64,000 nucleotides of DNA from Saccharum officinarum (GCA_020631735.1 CM036159.1:20127511-20191510); one strand, 5' to 3'. Counted from the first letter of the stretch, positions 11,062 through 22,900 are shown. The notes: generated from the letters alone by a model not told the origin. Program-made: numbers and translations.

Positions 11062-14000
11062 ATGGCGGATTCAATGGTAGCGAGCTTCTGGGGGCCTGTT
11101 ACATCAACGACGGAGTTGTGCGAGGAGAATTATGCACACTCATCATATATCGCAGAATTCTACAATACCATCTCTAATGTCCCATGCGTTCTTTTGGCGC
11201 TTATTGGATTAGTGAACGCTTTCCGTCAAGGTTTTGAGAAACGGTTCAGTGTCCTTCACATATCCAATATGATACTTGCTATTGGGAGTATGATTTTCCA
11301 TGCCACCTTGCAACTTCTGTAAGTTTTCTCTTAAATTGAAACTTTATGTTTATGTGAAATGTCACTTTTAACTTTGTGATTACTGGTACCTACTTGAGAA
11401 ACTGTTATAACTAGAGCTTATTCTTTTCTCCAATGCACTTGATCGAGTTCAGGTCATTATGGAATGGCAATGTGCATTGTATTATTGCGTTGTTTGTTTG
11501 CCATGGTATACCTTCTCTTGGTGTTATAAGTTATTAATTAATTACCTATATGTTTTTCTCTACTCCCTCTGGTCACAAAAACATGTTGATTAGGACAGAT
11601 TTGGTCAAACCTTAATAAAAATTACATACATGAATAATTTTTTGAATTATTGAGTTTGGAAACATGTAATTCATATTAAAAAAAACTTGCAAATTCTCAT
11701 AATTTTGAAGGAGTTTACGAATATACTCTAGAAGTCAAAGATATGCATCAAAAACCATTAGTCAAATGTGACAAGTATTTTTTGACTGGAGGGGTTATGT
11801 ATGTATTAAAATTAGAACTGTCGATACCATTTTGGGAAAGGGCCATTGGCATAAGACTGAAAATTATTTCTCCATCTAGCCGTTTTGCGTATAAAAGTGC
11901 ACAGAAGATGAGCTGTTCATCTGTTATAAAATAAAAGTGTGTTAGCCATTAACTGTAAGGAGATTTCTAATTTATTGCTTCTAGATCTGATGCTTCATCA
12001 AGAACATCTGCATTATTTATCTTTCTTGAGTATTCATCTTTTTGCTTTTCTCTGTAGAATTATAGATATGGAACTGATCTAATGTTTCATAGTTTTTTAT
12101 ATATATAAAAAAATCATGGCACAGTTGGCTTGCTCCTTTTATTTTGTGCAATCTTTTCTAATATTATATATTTTGACTCAAAACCGGAAGATATCTATCT
12201 CTTGGATTATGTGCAGATTCAGTAGATGAACTTTCAGAATATTGAGATACCCATTAAGTGGCAAAGCCAGGAAAAAATATTTGGGGGTGGGGGCATAGCA
12301 ATATTAAGTTACTAGGGGGCTAAACTTGAATTTTTGAGTGACTTATATGGTGAATACACATGCATATGGTGGGTGCACCGGGCATTTGGGGGTTGGGGGG
12401 GGGGGGGTACTTGGGTGAACTTTGCGTGCATTCTGTCAAAACCACCAAGGAACTGTTGATTTAAGATTTGTTGCTGCAAGGCTACATATTTTAGCGCAAT
12501 TTGTTGTGTTGAGCTGAAGGCCATTGGGTGACATGGAACATACCACTGTTGGACTCTTTTTGTGCAATCTTTCCCTTTTTGTCACGCGCATTGCAGTCTT
12601 CACGTGCATTTGGTGCTGCACAGTGGGCTCAGGATGTAGCGTTTGCACTGGCCTTCTTTTTTTGTGCAAAAAAAAGTCACAGCTTACAACAATTCTGTTA
12701 CTGCACAAGCTTTCTCAGGAGTGTTTTTCTTCATAATGTCTTGATTGACACGAGTCCATGCGCTAGAGTAGTGTGTCAACTTCTGGCACAGGTCTTTCAG
12801 CAGTAGCATGCACAAGAATTTATTTCCACTCTAAACCCTGAAAGCATAGCTCTCCTGTACAAAAATTCTTGCTCGCAAACAAAGATGGTTGAAATTGTCT
12901 GCTAAACATAGGTATATTGCTTAGATGTTCAGTATTCTTTCTTGTGTTATGTTGTTTATTTTTTCCGTTTCGGATTCTTGGGTTCATTTTGTGCAAAAAA
13001 TGGTTCCTGATCTACCTCTTAAGTTAACGGCTCCCTGGACGCACCAAATAGACTTTGCATGCACATGCCTGCAGAAACTACCTCAAATGCATAAATTTTC
13101 TGTTCCATTTTGGCACATATGGTTCCATTTTTGGCAATATATTGATGCACTTGTTGACCAACACACCGATTGGCATATGTTGTGATTGTGGTGCCCAAAA
13201 TTCTCTCTGTTCTGATGTCCATTGATAAATCTCAGCATTTGTCTACCGCATTTGTTGAAAGATCTGCTTTTGTTCTATTTTGTTGTATCTGCTTCTAATC
13301 AATCTTCATCAACAGTTTCATGAAAAAAACTAAGTTGTAATCTAGTCATCTCTTTTGATGGATGAACTGGCAGCTTCAGCCTGACCAATCGTTGAGTGTA
13401 TCGAATGACAAAAAACCACTAACAAGTAACAATGGTTAATTTTGACCTTTGCCATATACTAAACTCAGCATAGAGAACTCATTTGAAATTGGGGCGCATC
13501 TGTTTAACTTTATATTGCCTGCCTGAAACGAGGACTAGAATCCATACCCAAAACTCAAGGGTTTCTCAACCTTTTAGGAGTGTGAAGGGTTGTAATTTGC
13601 TGGATCATCACATTTTGTGTGTGCGTGTGTGTTTTGTGTGTGGGTGGGGGGGGGGGACACTGTACTTTTAGCATACTGCTCACTGTTGGATGTTTTCATA
13701 AACTTCCTACCTCTGTGACCTGTTTAGTCATCTTGTAGTTAATTTCCATAATGTTTACTCTATTTTGTGCAACATATTCTTTTTTGGTAACATGCTGCTT
13801 TGTCCACGTTCTGTTTTCCAGTCTACAACAGAGTGATGAGACTCCGATGGTTTGGGAGATCCTTCTTTATATGTATGTCCTTTATTCACCGGACTGGCAT
13901 TACAGGAGCACGATGCCAACTTTCCTTTTCCTATATGGTGCTGCCTTTGCTGTAGTTCATTTCTTTGCCCGGTTCCAAGTTGTATTCAAGTTGCATTACA

Positions 14001-14338
14001 TTGGCCTCTGCTTCCTCTGCATCCCCCGGATGTACAAGTACTACATACAGACGAAAGACGTGGCTGCGAAGCGGCTTGCAAAGCTGTGGGTTCTTACATT
14101 AACCCTTGGGACTCTCTGCTGGCTAGTTGATCGCATCTTCTGTAAGAAGCTTTCGCGTTGGTACGTCAACCCGCAGGGGCACGCATGGTGGCATGTGCTT
14201 ATGGGCCTCAACTCATACTATGCAAACACATTCCTAATGTTCTGTCGGGCTCAGCAACGTGGGTGGCAGCCACGGATCACACACCTTCTTGGATTTTTGC
14301 CTTATGTCAAGGTCCAGAAACCAGAAAAGAGGGAATGA
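11062..14338 (+). CDS. ACER: Alkaline ceramidase (ACER family), 2 coding exons
   Basis: Exons are 11062-11318 and 13822-14338, with a GT-AG intron of 2.5 kb. Joined they give 774 nt, 257 aa, the usual size for plant alkaline ceramidases (about 255 aa). The family are multi-pass ER/Golgi membrane hydrolases that release sphingoid bases from ceramide or phytoceramide. Hallmarks seen: the N-terminal WGPVTSTTELCEENY block; Ser76 and His80 in GSMIFHATL; Asp91 in QQSDETPMVWE just after the splice; WHYRSTMPTFLFLYG; IPRMYKYYI; and His206/His210 in GHAWWHVLMG. Ser76, His80, Asp91, His206 and His210 correspond to the known zinc/catalytic set of the family. Several hydrophobic segments span the protein. 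The ATG at 11062 starts the conserved block, so the start is secure. All key residues are present and the gene looks intact. The intron carries a Stowaway-like MITE. Confidence 0.95.
11561..11797. mobile_element. Stowaway-like MITE in the ceramidase intron
   Basis: The element begins TA-CTCCCTCTGGTC and ends GACTGGAGGGGTTA. These are diverged forms of the common Stowaway terminus CTCCCTCCGTCCC, flanked by TA. The internal part is AT-rich and non-coding. It lies deep in the intron, away from the splice sites. Confidence 0.6.
11798..13821 (+). other. Remainder of the ceramidase intron
   Basis: This is non-coding. It contains a G-run at 12396-12408 and another near 13645, several T-rich stretches, and an acceptor at 13821 preceded by the pyrimidine-rich CTGTTTTCCAG. 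Short ORFs here show no domain. Confidence 0.6.
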
Positions 14339-15452
14339 TTTGTCTCTGTTGAACACATGCTATTCAGTCTGCCACCAGTAAGCTAAATGCCCCCAATGTG
14401 CACAGACAAGTTGTGGCATTTTTGTATATGGGCATCCAAATGATTACGGACTATAAATGTTCTGATGTCACAATAGATTTTTGGTAACTTTTGACTGACA
14501 CCTGTTTTGTACCATACTTAATCATCGAACAGAGATTAGTTGTAGTGTTGGTGTCCTAGTTTTGTCCATCTTTCTTTTGGTTTCTTTGAAATTGCCTTTT
14601 GGTGCTAATAGGACTAAGTTATTGATTCATCCGTTTGTCGTTGAATGGAGTCCAGTTGTACTAGTCACCACTCCGCATGGAGATACATCCATCCATGATC
14701 CATATGATGACCCTTAATTCATTGACTTGTGAGGCCAATAGACAACTCTCCGGAGTTGAGTTCTTGTTCTGATGGTTATTTTTGTATGCACTGCATCGGA
14801 GAAAGCATGCCTGCGGGTGTCCTAGTCTGTTTATCAGGATAGTAATTAGTAGGTCTGTCGGTGGGTGGTGTAGGCTGTTTATCTGGATAGCAAGCTGTTG
14901 CGTTATTATGTGCTCCCATTTTTTGCATGGTATTCTACTGGTGGAAAGTGGGAACATCTGCCCTCTTTGGAGGGTTCATTCCGTTTTTACATGTTTGGAT
15001 GACTGTCTTTGTTGGGAACTTCTAAAAGACGTACTGAAGCTTACCATCATTATTAGCGTGAGCACTTTTATGATCGAATGCAGGCACTGTATTCCTATAA
15101 ACTGTCTTCAAGATCTTTGATTGGCAGTCACTATAGCTGTCTTGCAGCGTCGTTTGCCGCTAAGTAATAATTAGCCAGAAAACCTGGATGTTGGATGAGC
15201 AAAGTTACCACAAGGAGTCCCATTGATTCGCAGTCAGTGGCTCTAGTTGTGGCTTCTCATTTCTGATGAACCAATTGGTACTGGTACGGAGGGAAGGTGC
15301 GAGCATGTGCTCAGCAAATGTGGTCCTTGATGATTGTTGATGGCCTCGTCTCTGCATTCCCAGCGGTCTTTAGACGGCAGGCTGTCTGGTAGACGGGGTC
15401 GTGCCGGCAGCTGGGATTCACTACCGCTAGTGGCAGCAGATGCAGATCGCCA
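14339..15452. other. 3' UTR of the ceramidase gene and intergenic DNA
   Basis: The first few hundred bases after the stop are AT-rich and probably 3' UTR. I cannot place the polyadenylation site with confidence. The rest holds only short, uncharacteristic open frames and no element I can name. Confidence 0.4.
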
Positions 15453-15739
15453 GGGCCTTGTTTAGAAACCAGATTCTTCCTCCAAATTCCACTATGCAAA
15501 AAGGAGATTCCCCATCACATCAAAATGCCGGCAAATACATAGAGTACTAAATATAGATGAAATCAAAAACTAATTGTACAGTTTTGTTGTACTTTGCGAG
15601 ACGAACATTTTAAGTCTAATTAATCAATTTTTAGACAATTTTTTGTACTAAAAAACAAAAGCTGCTATAGTGTTCGACAGAAACACTGTAACAGCAGGTG
15701 CCGATTCGGCCGGCTGAATTCGGCGTCTAAACACGGCCC
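15453..15739. mobile_element. MITE, GGGCCTTGTTTAG family, copy 1
   Basis: The termini are GGGCCTTGTTTAG and CTAAACACGGCCC, an inverted repeat with one mismatch. The interior has CACTATGCAAAAAGGAGATTC and CAGTTTTGTTGTACTTTGCG, shared with the two copies that follow. It has no coding capacity. The superfamily cannot be assigned safely from the termini alone. Confidence 0.8.
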
Positions 15740-16037
15740 AGATCTCGTCATCTCCTGCTTTGTCCGTAACGCTTCTCATTTCTGTAGGTCATGTCCCAGA
15801 AAAGGAAATGCAGGTAGCAACCCATGCTTCCTGCACGTTGGCAGGGCATGGGCCTTGCGTCGTCCTGGACTCCTGTTTGTTGCTGCATTACGCCGGACGG
15901 GGATCCAAAGTGGACCATGGCCGGGAAACTTGCAATTGCAAGCAATGCCGACGTACCTGAATCCCTGCGCTTTCCGGGCGGGGACCCTATCAGCTTCGCA
16001 GTCGTTCAGTTGCTGGGAGCACCGAACCTTCCGGGAA

Positions 16038-16304
16038 GGCCTTGTTTAGATATCTAAATTTATTTTCAAATTTCACTATGCAAAAAGGAGATTCCCCGTC
16101 ACATCAAAATGTCGGCAAATTCATGGAGTACTAAATGTAGATGAAATAATAAACTAATTGCACAGTTTTGTTGTACTTTGCGAGACGAACATTTTGAGTC
16201 TAATTAATCAATTTTTGGACAAGTTTTTGCACTAAAAAACAAAAGCTGCTACAGCGTTCAGTTTTTGCCGATTCGGCCGCCCGACTTGGGCATCTAAACA
16301 AGGC
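16038..16304. mobile_element. MITE, GGGCCTTGTTTAG family, copy 2
   Basis: It runs from GGCCTTGTTTAGA to TCTAAACAAGGCC, with the same interior as copy 1, in the same orientation and about 300 bp further on. Confidence 0.8.
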
Positions 16305-16334
16305 CCAAACCAAACCTTGGTGCTGTTACTCTTT

Positions 16335-16596
16335 AGGCCTTTTTAGATTCCAGAATTCACCCTAAATTTCACTATGCAAAAAGGAGATTCCTTATCACAT
16401 CAAAATGCCGGCAAATACATGGAGTATTAAATATAGATGAAATCATAAACTAATTGCACAGTTTTGTTGTACTTTGCGAGATGAACATTTTAAGCCTAAT
16501 TAATTAATTTTTAGTTAATTTTTTGCATAAAAAACAAAAGTGCTACAGTGCTTGGGGTGACACTGTGCAGAATTGGCCACCCCGAGTCGGGTAACT
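16335..16596. mobile_element. MITE, GGGCCTTGTTTAG family, copy 3 (3' terminus displaced)
   Basis: It starts AGGCCTTTTTAGATTCC with the family interior. The 3' end breaks off after CGAGTCGGGTAACT. The missing terminus (AAACAAGGCC) reappears at 16825-16834 inside the second unit of a tandem duplication, so the duplication or a later 21-bp deletion removed it here. Confidence 0.75.
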
Positions 16597-17066
16597 TTGG
16601 GGGTACTTGGTGCAGCTACCAGCAGACGTCTGTCAGTAAAAACTATGCAAAACTGAAGATGTTGTGGCCCCACAATTTTCAAGCAGAAGCACTTCAGACT
16701 TCAGTGTAGGTTCCCGGATTAAAAAAGAAAGAAAGAAAAGGTTATTGTTGCTTTTGTAAATAAATAAAGGGAAAAGGGTCATCAGCATGTTTTTGTCTCA
16801 AGTGCTTCTTTAGTGTCGGGTAACTAAACAAGGCCTTACTCTGAAATTTGGGGGTACTTGCTGCAGCTACCAGCAGACGTCTGTCAGTAAAAACTATGCA
16901 AAACTGAAGATGTTGTGGCCCCACAATTTTCAAGCAGAAGCACTTCAGACTTCAGTGTAGGTTCCCGGATTAAAAAAGAAAGAAAGAAAAGGTTATTGTT
17001 GCTTTTGTAAATAAATAAAGGGAAAAGGGTCATCAGCATGTTTTTGTCTCAAGTGCTTCTTTAGTG
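16586..17066 (+). repeat. Tandem direct duplication of about 230-250 bp
   Basis: Unit A is 16586-16815 and unit B is 16816-17066. Both begin TCGGGTAACT and end CTTCTTTAGTG and are otherwise nearly identical. Unit B has 21 extra bases (AAACAAGGCC plus flank) that carry the MITE terminus. Close identity shows the duplication is young. The junction is exactly between 16815 and 16816. Confidence 0.9.
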
Positions 17067-17100
17067 GGCCCTGGCAGACTTGAAACTAGGAAGTTAGAGT

Positions 17101-17232
17101 GTGTTTGGTTCATACCTCTTAAAGTTTAGTCATCCAAATCAGCTCCTAAAATTTAGTCAGGGTGTTTGACCGCAAAATATAGTGTTTGGGTAAAAATGAC
17201 TAGATTTAGGAGGCATGGAGTGAACCAAACAC
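17101..17232. mobile_element. Short MITE with perfect 12-bp terminal inverted repeats
   Basis: GTGTTTGGTTCA at 17101-17112 and its exact reverse complement at 17221-17232 enclose 108 bp of non-coding DNA. Confidence 0.8.
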
Positions 17233-18298
17233 CGCCTTATTCTCTTCTGGCTCTAGTAGTACAAAAGAATTCGTGGAAAAAATTCACATGACTTTAAAAG
17301 AAGATTAACCACGTGTTCCTGACTTTCTGTTATGCACACATGCATTAAGAAAACACAAGAATCCTGCCACTGGTACGTGTCCACGAAACACCGGTAGGAG
17401 TTCGAATCACGATCTGGGTGGGGATAGACGAGGATAAGATTCCAATCTCGCAGCAGCAGCAGATTAATATTCCACGCACGACCTCGCTCGCTCACATTTG
17501 ACAAATAGAAATGCGCCAGATAAAAAACACACGCAAGAACACTGAGCACCCCCAACGCCCACTAACCAAGCCATCCACCAGTCAAACACACAGCTGAAAA
17601 AAGGTGATCGTCCTATTGAGCTCAGCATCCAACCAAACTCCAACTATTTGTGCGACACCTCAGAATTTCACCAGATACAGGTGCATATAGTCCAGATGAA
17701 TATGAACAGCGAGATCGAAACAATAGCAATAAGTTCAAAAACAATATTACATTATTGCAAATATCATCCAGGAGGATTATGCAGGCCTCAAGGTCTAACC
17801 AAAACAAGGCCACAAGATAATCCACGACAAATGGTAAAGGGTGAAAAAAAATACCTTTCAACTTGACAGAACTACCAGAACTACTATAGGATCCCAAGTA
17901 ACCACTTACACCATCAGTACATCAAGTATCAATATCATAATGAACAAAATAAACACCACTAGGGAAAAGGAAAGAATTCCGACACGGCGAACAAGCCTTC
18001 TTTTCTTAACAGGGTTAATTAACAAAATAGAGAACTTCAATCGATGAACTGATGCTGCCGGGGTGCGATTCTACCTGGGTTGGCCTTGGAACAACCCCAA
18101 CCGAGGAACTTCACTCTTTAACCTACTGGAACCTCAATAATGTATATGATTTACCTCCAAAATTAAAGAAAACCAATCTCTGAATCACCACCTTCAGCTA
18201 TCCATCTTTGTTGAATACCTCAATTGACAGGGAAAAAGAACTTGGAATTCATTAGATAAGAATATAGTATCCTCACACCTTCCAGGCTCATTGTGCGC
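17233..18298 (-). other. 3' UTR and downstream region of the CCCH gene
   Basis: The DNA to the left of the CCCH stop codon has no credible ORF. The first several hundred bases on the minus strand (18298 down to roughly 17600) are probably 3' UTR or adjoining intergenic DNA. Some AC- and CAG-rich patches are present, but no element with clear ends. Confidence 0.45.
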
Positions 18299-20539
18299 CT
18301 ATGTTGCTAGACTACCAATCTGCTGATCAAGCTGCATCTGTTCAAGCAATGCTCCTATAACTGCAGCTTGGTCATGTGCATCCAGCTGGGTGTTCAGACC
18401 AGAACCTTCGCCGTTGTTCATGCCGGGAGGCATTAGTGGTGAGGGTCCAACGGAATTAATTGATTCGGCCGTAGTAACTTGCTTCTCTGGTGGAGATTCC
18501 TTAACCAGTGTATGCACCCAAGAGAGATCAGGGTCATCACCACCAGACCTCAGCTCAAAGGATGATGAGCGGCGGAGCTTACCCAATTCTTCACCATTTA
18601 CGCCCCAATCTGGTGTCCCTGAAGGAGATCCCCACTTAGACCATGATGAGCTTAGAGGGGAGCCGAGAGCTGAAGCTAGTGCCGCACTAGGACCAAGGTC
18701 ACGAGAACTGAGACTTCTCATTGTCTGCTGTTGTTTCTCACGCTGGACAAGAGCAGCAGCTAGGTGGGAGTTCATTGGGGAGCCTGATTCGACACATCGT
18801 GGAGACATCCGACCAGGGGAGGACATCCCAAGTGATGCTTGCAGCAGAGATGAGTGTGAAGGTAACTGCTGGTTGTCCACAGCCTTTGGAGAGTAAACTC
18901 CAGTGTTGATTGGAGAAAGGAGTGCTTGCTGCTGCTGCTGGAACTGATTCAGGATAGCAGCCTTGTGAGAAGGTGAAAACATAGCACCCTGATCAGCAGT
19001 ACTATACCTCGGGGATGATAACATTTCGGCAGAGAAGAGATCATCCAGGTTTGATGGATTCAGGGACTTGGTCCGAGCAGAGTGGTTCCCTGTGGATGAA
19101 CTGAGACGGGAATAGCATAGATCATTCATAAGTTGGGAATCAAGATCCGGCATCAGGGAGTAGTCATCAGCAGGCATATCCCTTGCACTAAGTGATGTTC
19201 GGAGCCTGCTTGACTGAAGGCTGCTGCCTGGAAGGTGTAATGTTGGAACATTTGGCTGCTGCCAGCCCAATGAAGGGGGCATCCCATTGCCCGAAGGCGA
19301 CATTGGTGGGGTAAATGGGGACATTACCGCTGAAACCGATGATGGGGAACCAGGCATTAAGCCCATTGCTGCAGCCATCTCCATAGCAGCTGTTGCTGAA
19401 GCCCTTGGGGATGGCACCGCTGATCCAGTGGAGACATACAATGGGCGGAGTTCATCAGTAGTGTGGGCAAAGAAACAGACGCGGCGGTTACAGCTTGTGC
19501 CATCCTTGCATAGGCGCGTCCGGTACTGTGCTGGATGGAGCCAGCACTCAAACACTCCATGAGCATACTCACACATGTCTCCGCGCCGGCACACGCCCTT
19601 CCTGAAATCTGGGCATGGCACACAACTGTAGTGGTACTTGCGGGGGTCTCGGCGCCGAGCATTCTCTCCTGGGTGGACAAAGGGGCACTCAGTCCAGTCA
19701 TGCGAGTATGCCCGTGAGCAAGGGCGGATCTTGAACGAGTACATGCGGAACTCATCGGAAGCATAGATGCTGTTCTTGATGTCTGGAAGGGACGGATCCA
19801 CTGGGTATTCCTTCTTCTCCAATGTCGCAACCCTAGGCAAGTCAGCAAACTTTGTCATCATCATCACAGAAGCAGACGGTGATCGTGCATCCTCTGCAGT
19901 GGGGGATGAAACAGGCGATGAGATCGAGTTGGTGGACCTTGTCACCACCCGGAGCATGCCATGCTCAGACTTGGGGAATCCAAGAAGATCTTGAAGGGCG
20001 AACTTGGCATCAAACATCTTCGGTGGCACAGAGATCACATCAGCCGGGCGGCGCCCAGAGTCATCCGTGGTGTCAGCGTCTGCCCCCGCTCCCAGCAGCA
20101 GCTTGACGGCCTCAACCGCCGTCCGTGAGCCACCAGAGGCGGCGCAGTGGAGGGCAGTGGTGCCGTCCGTGCCCGAGCGGCGGTTGACGTCGACAGACGA
20201 GAGGGACACCAGCAGGCGGAGCGCAGCAAGGCTCCCATAGGTGGCGGCGACCATCAGCGGGGTGCGGTGCTCCAGGACCTTCCGGCGGCCGTACCAGAGG
20301 CCAGCCTCATCCGCGGCGGCAGGCGGCGCGCGCTCCAGCGCGCGGCGCAGCCCCTCCGCGTCGTCGTCAGCGGCGAGCTCCAGCAGGCCCGCGAAGGCGT
20401 CGTCCGTGTCGACGGTGAGATGCCTCGCCATCTCTGCGACAACGGCCGCCGCCGTCGCATTCTTAATGGGCGTGCCGGTCGCCACCGCGCCGCCGTCGAC
20501 GCCTGCCGCAGAGGACGCAGAGATCGGCATGCTGTTCAT
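18299..20539 (-). CDS. Ankyrin-repeat, tandem CCCH zinc finger protein (RR-TZF type)
   Basis: This is a single coding exon of 746 aa. Ankyrin-like repeats lie at about residues 91-122 and 115-155 ([31 protein letters not shown]). The plant RR-TZF module follows: an upstream Cys/His arm ([20 protein letters not shown]), then a CX7CX5CX3H finger (C309, C317, C323, H327), a 16-residue spacer, and a CX5CX4CX3H finger (C344, C350, C355, H359). The C-terminal half is Ser/Pro/Gln-rich and low in complexity. Relatives bind RNA, shuttle between nucleus and cytoplasmic granules, and act in stress, hormone and salt responses. The open frame extends upstream to a TTG at 20584, but a TTGCTTCAG acceptor lies at 20566-20574, so the first ATG of the exon (20539) is the start. 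Length and arrangement match the family and no damage is seen. Confidence 0.92.
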   Translation of the reverse strand: MNSMPISASSAAGVDGGAVATGTPIKNATAAAVVAEMARHLTVDTDDAFAGLLELAADDDAEGLRRALERAPPAAADEAGLWYGRRKVLEHRTPLMVAATYGSLAALRLLVSLSSVDVNRRSGTDGTTALHCAASGGSRTAVEAVKLLLGAGADADTTDDSGRRPADVISVPPKMFDAKFALQDLLGFPKSEHGMLRVVTRSTNSISSPVSSPTAEDARSPSASVMMMTKFADLPRVATLEKKEYPVDPSLPDIKNSIYASDEFRMYSFKIRPCSRAYSHDWTECPFVHPGENARRRDPRKYHYSCVPCPDFRKGVCRRGDMCEYAHGVFECWLHPAQYRTRLCKDGTSCNRRVCFFAHTTDELRPLYVSTGSAVPSPRASATAAMEMAAAMGLMPGSPSSVSAVMSPFTPPMSPSGNGMPPSLGWQQPNVPTLHLPGSSLQSSRLRTSLSARDMPADDYSLMPDLDSQLMNDLCYSRLSSSTGNHSARTKSLNPSNLDDLFSAEMLSSPRYSTADQGAMFSPSHKAAILNQFQQQQQALLSPINTGVYSPKAVDNQQLPSHSSLLQASLGMSSPGRMSPRCVESGSPMNSHLAAALVQREKQQQTMRSLSSRDLGPSAALASALGSPLSSSWSKWGSPSGTPDWGVNGEELGKLRRSSSFELRSGGDDPDLSWVHTLVKESPPEKQVTTAESINSVGPSPLMPPGMNNGEGSGLNTQLDAHDQAAVIGALLEQMQLDQQIGSLAT

Positions 20540-20565
20540 CACCGGGGCTCCTCGGATCGGAAGAA

Positions 20566-20903
20566 CTGAAGCAACGATGAGCAACAGAACAACAGGAAAC
20601 CAGTCAAGAAACTAGTCAAGCAAGTCATCACTAGTGCGAGATATGGACTAGAAATCCCACAACATCGGAAGCAGCACACAAGACAGATGCTACAGAAATG
20701 GAAGGAAGGAAAACCACACCACCAAATCGCGCAACAAAAAACACCTCAAATCAACCCCACAAAAATCCAATCTTCGGCTAGATCAGGGACTCCTCCACCG
20801 AGCTCACGCTCTCAGCCGGCCAGTGAAGGCAAGTGAATAGTACTCCCCAGCTGCTCCGTGCAGCAGATCGGAGTAAGAAAGAGGAAAGTCTAGGGAAGCC
20901 TAC
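20566..20903 (-). other. Probable 5'UTR intron of the CCCH gene
   Basis: On the minus strand a donor (TCAACAG|GTAGG) lies at 20904/20903 and an acceptor (GTTGCTTCAG|TTC) at 20566/20565, giving a 338-bp intron 26 bases before the ATG. Both sites fit the plant consensus. Leader introns are common in this gene family. Transcript reads should span it. Confidence 0.6.
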
Positions 20904-21300
20904 CTGTTGAGAGTCACAGAAGCGCGTGATGCGGCGAACCATCTCAGCAGCGAACCGCCCCGAAGATCTCCAGAATCCCCATGGGGAGCAAGCGTCAAAA
21001 CGGGGAAGCGCGAAAGATCGAGAGAAAAGCTGCGACCTTGCGCCGAGCCGTCCGGGAGGAGGCAAAGATAGGGCCGATCTATCTATCCGGTTCCGATTGT
21101 TGGGGAGGGAGGGGAGGGGAGACGAAGCTGCTGGGGTGTGCGAGACGCCGAGGGAGGAGAGAGAAAGAGAGATGTGCGGTAAAAATGGGGAAAGTGGGGA
21201 GCGAGAAACTGAAAAGAGAGGACTCGACTCTAGAAGCGGGGAAGTGGGACTGTGAGGGAGCTGGTGGCTTTCGGGTTCTCTCGCAATGGAAGCAGGTTCT
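20904..21300 (-). promoter_or_regulatory. 5' leader exon and proximal promoter of the CCCH gene
   Basis: This is GC-rich with CT/GA-rich runs (around 21090-21190), typical of grass leaders. The frames on either strand lack domains and are composition effects. The start site cannot be placed exactly. A TIR element begins directly upstream at 21308. Confidence 0.45.
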
Positions 21301-21307
21301 TTACTTG

Positions 21308-21789
21308 AGATGGCAACGGATCGGGTTCGGGTCGGATACTCGTGGGTTTCAGGTCCTGCGGGTTTGAGTTTTGGATGGTTTCTCACCCATGGTTTTCGGT
21401 TTCGGTTTCAGATTTGGTATCGGGTTCGGTTTCGGGTTTGGTTTTTCACTCGTGGATATCCAATGGATATCCAAAATAAATCATTTGGAATTAAAACTCA
21501 TGTTTTATAATATGCTAATAATAACTTGTTTACTTAGATTATTAAATCTATTCAAAATTGACTCATGAAAATATTTATTATTTATTGCTTCTTATTTATA
21601 CATGTGAATATGTGTATATTTATCCGCGGGTTTCGGGTATCCGTTCGGGTTTCAGGTATCCGTGGGTTTGGTTTTGGTGATGGATTTCCACCCGAATCGG
21701 TTTTCGGTTCGGGTTCGGGTTTCAATTTCGGGTTTCAGTTTTGGGTGCACGGAGACTCCACCCGATCCGAACCCGACCCGTTGCCATCC
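21308..21789. mobile_element. TIR element with long GATGGCAACGG(G/A)TCGGGTTCGG termini
   Basis: The left end reads GATGGCAACGGATCGGG and the right end is its near-perfect inverse (CCCGACCCGTTGCCATC). The subterminal parts are full of TTCGGGT words in opposite orientations and the centre is AT-rich. It is non-coding. It sits in the promoter of the CCCH gene. Confidence 0.7.
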
Positions 21790-21959
21790 TTTCTCTTTAC
21801 TCATCTCGCCAGGCAATTATGCCCATGTAATTCAGAATAGGGAGGGTCTGTCTGCAACACATAAATTTTACAAGATTTATATATATGATCTTTTTTAAAT
21901 TAGTTCAATTTTATAGAAAAAAAGAAACAAGAAAAAACATACTCTAAAGGTACTTTTAG

Positions 21960-22072
21960 TGTAATGTTAGCTTGTCTTATAAGTCGTACTTTTTAAGTCA
22001 ACGAACATTGTTTTTCTCTCAAAAATAAATTAGCGAATAATACTTTTAGCCACGAGCCAAACGAACGGGGCC
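21960..22072. mobile_element. hAT-like MITE, decayed
   Basis: A short AT-rich segment ends ...GCCACGAGCCAAACGAACGGGGCC, a common hAT-MITE terminus in grasses. The left end is indistinct. Confidence 0.4.
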
Positions 22073-22317
22073 AGATTAATCTAGTCTGAGGTTATAGGTG
22101 GTAGAACAAAGCTGTATTTAGTTTAGCTTCCGAAAAGTGCTTCTGCTGCGAAAAAGCATGGAGCCAACTAAATAGGTGGAGCTAAAATTGTTTTTTTGAA
22201 TAACACAAAATTGACAAAAAAAACCCTTTGCTTTCATCTCTCCCCTCTCTTGCTAAGACTTTCCCTAACTCTTCTTATTCTCCCCTTGTCTATCCTTTTC
22301 TCTCTCGTGACCAAGGA

Positions 22318-22548
22318 TGCAAAATTTTTGGCAAAATGAGTATTGTAGCATTTTCGCTGTTATTTGGTAAATATTGTCTAATCATGGTCTAATTAGGCTT
22401 AAAAGATTCGTCTCGTCCATTTCGTCTAAACTGTGTAATTAGTTTTATTTTTTATCTATATTTAATGCTTCATGTATGTGTCCAAAGATTCGATGTGACG
22501 GAAAATCTGAAAAATATTGCAAAAATTTTTGGGAACTAAACAGGGCCC
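22318..22548. mobile_element. MITE, AACTAAACAGGGCC family, copy 1
   Basis: It ends GGGAACTAAACAGGGCCC. The interior (TTCGTCTCGTCCATTTCGTC, ATTAGTTTTATTTTTTATC) is nearly identical to the copy at 23212-23457. The left end is less clear. Confidence 0.75.
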
Positions 22549-22662
22549 AAGTTGCGGAGGCACAAACAAAATCGAGGCACAAGCACGAGGGCGCACAGGT
22601 GCTGCTGACAGCGCCGAGATCCGCTGGGCATTGGCAGTAGCAGCGATGGTGTATGTACCTAT

Positions 22663-22900
22663 GCCTCGTTTAGATTAAAAAAATTCAAACTGATAAATAG
22701 TACCACTTTCGTCTTATTTAATAAATATTATCCAATTGTGGATTAACTAGGTTCAAAAGATTCATCTCGTGATTTCTAACTAAACTGTGTAATTAGTTAT
22801 TTTTTTACCTACATTTACTACTTCATGCATGGGTCCAAAGATTAATGTGATGGAGAGAGTGAAAAAATTTCAACTTTTGGGGTGCATCTAAACAAGTCCC
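22663..22900. mobile_element. MITE, related family with GCCTCGTTTAG / CTAAACAAGTCCC ends
   Basis: The layout is the same as in the neighbouring MITEs and the interior (AAACTGTGTAATTAGTTATT) is partly shared, but divergence is greater. It lies between the two better-conserved copies. Confidence 0.65.

Noticed and set aside
18390..18896. 168-codon open frame antisense to the CCCH gene
   Set aside because: It is the mirror frame of a real coding exon and has no independent motif.
20540..20584. N-terminal extension of the CCCH protein from a TTG at 20584
   Set aside because: The segment crosses a clear splice acceptor (TTGCTTCAG), so most of it is intron; the first ATG of the exon is at 20539.
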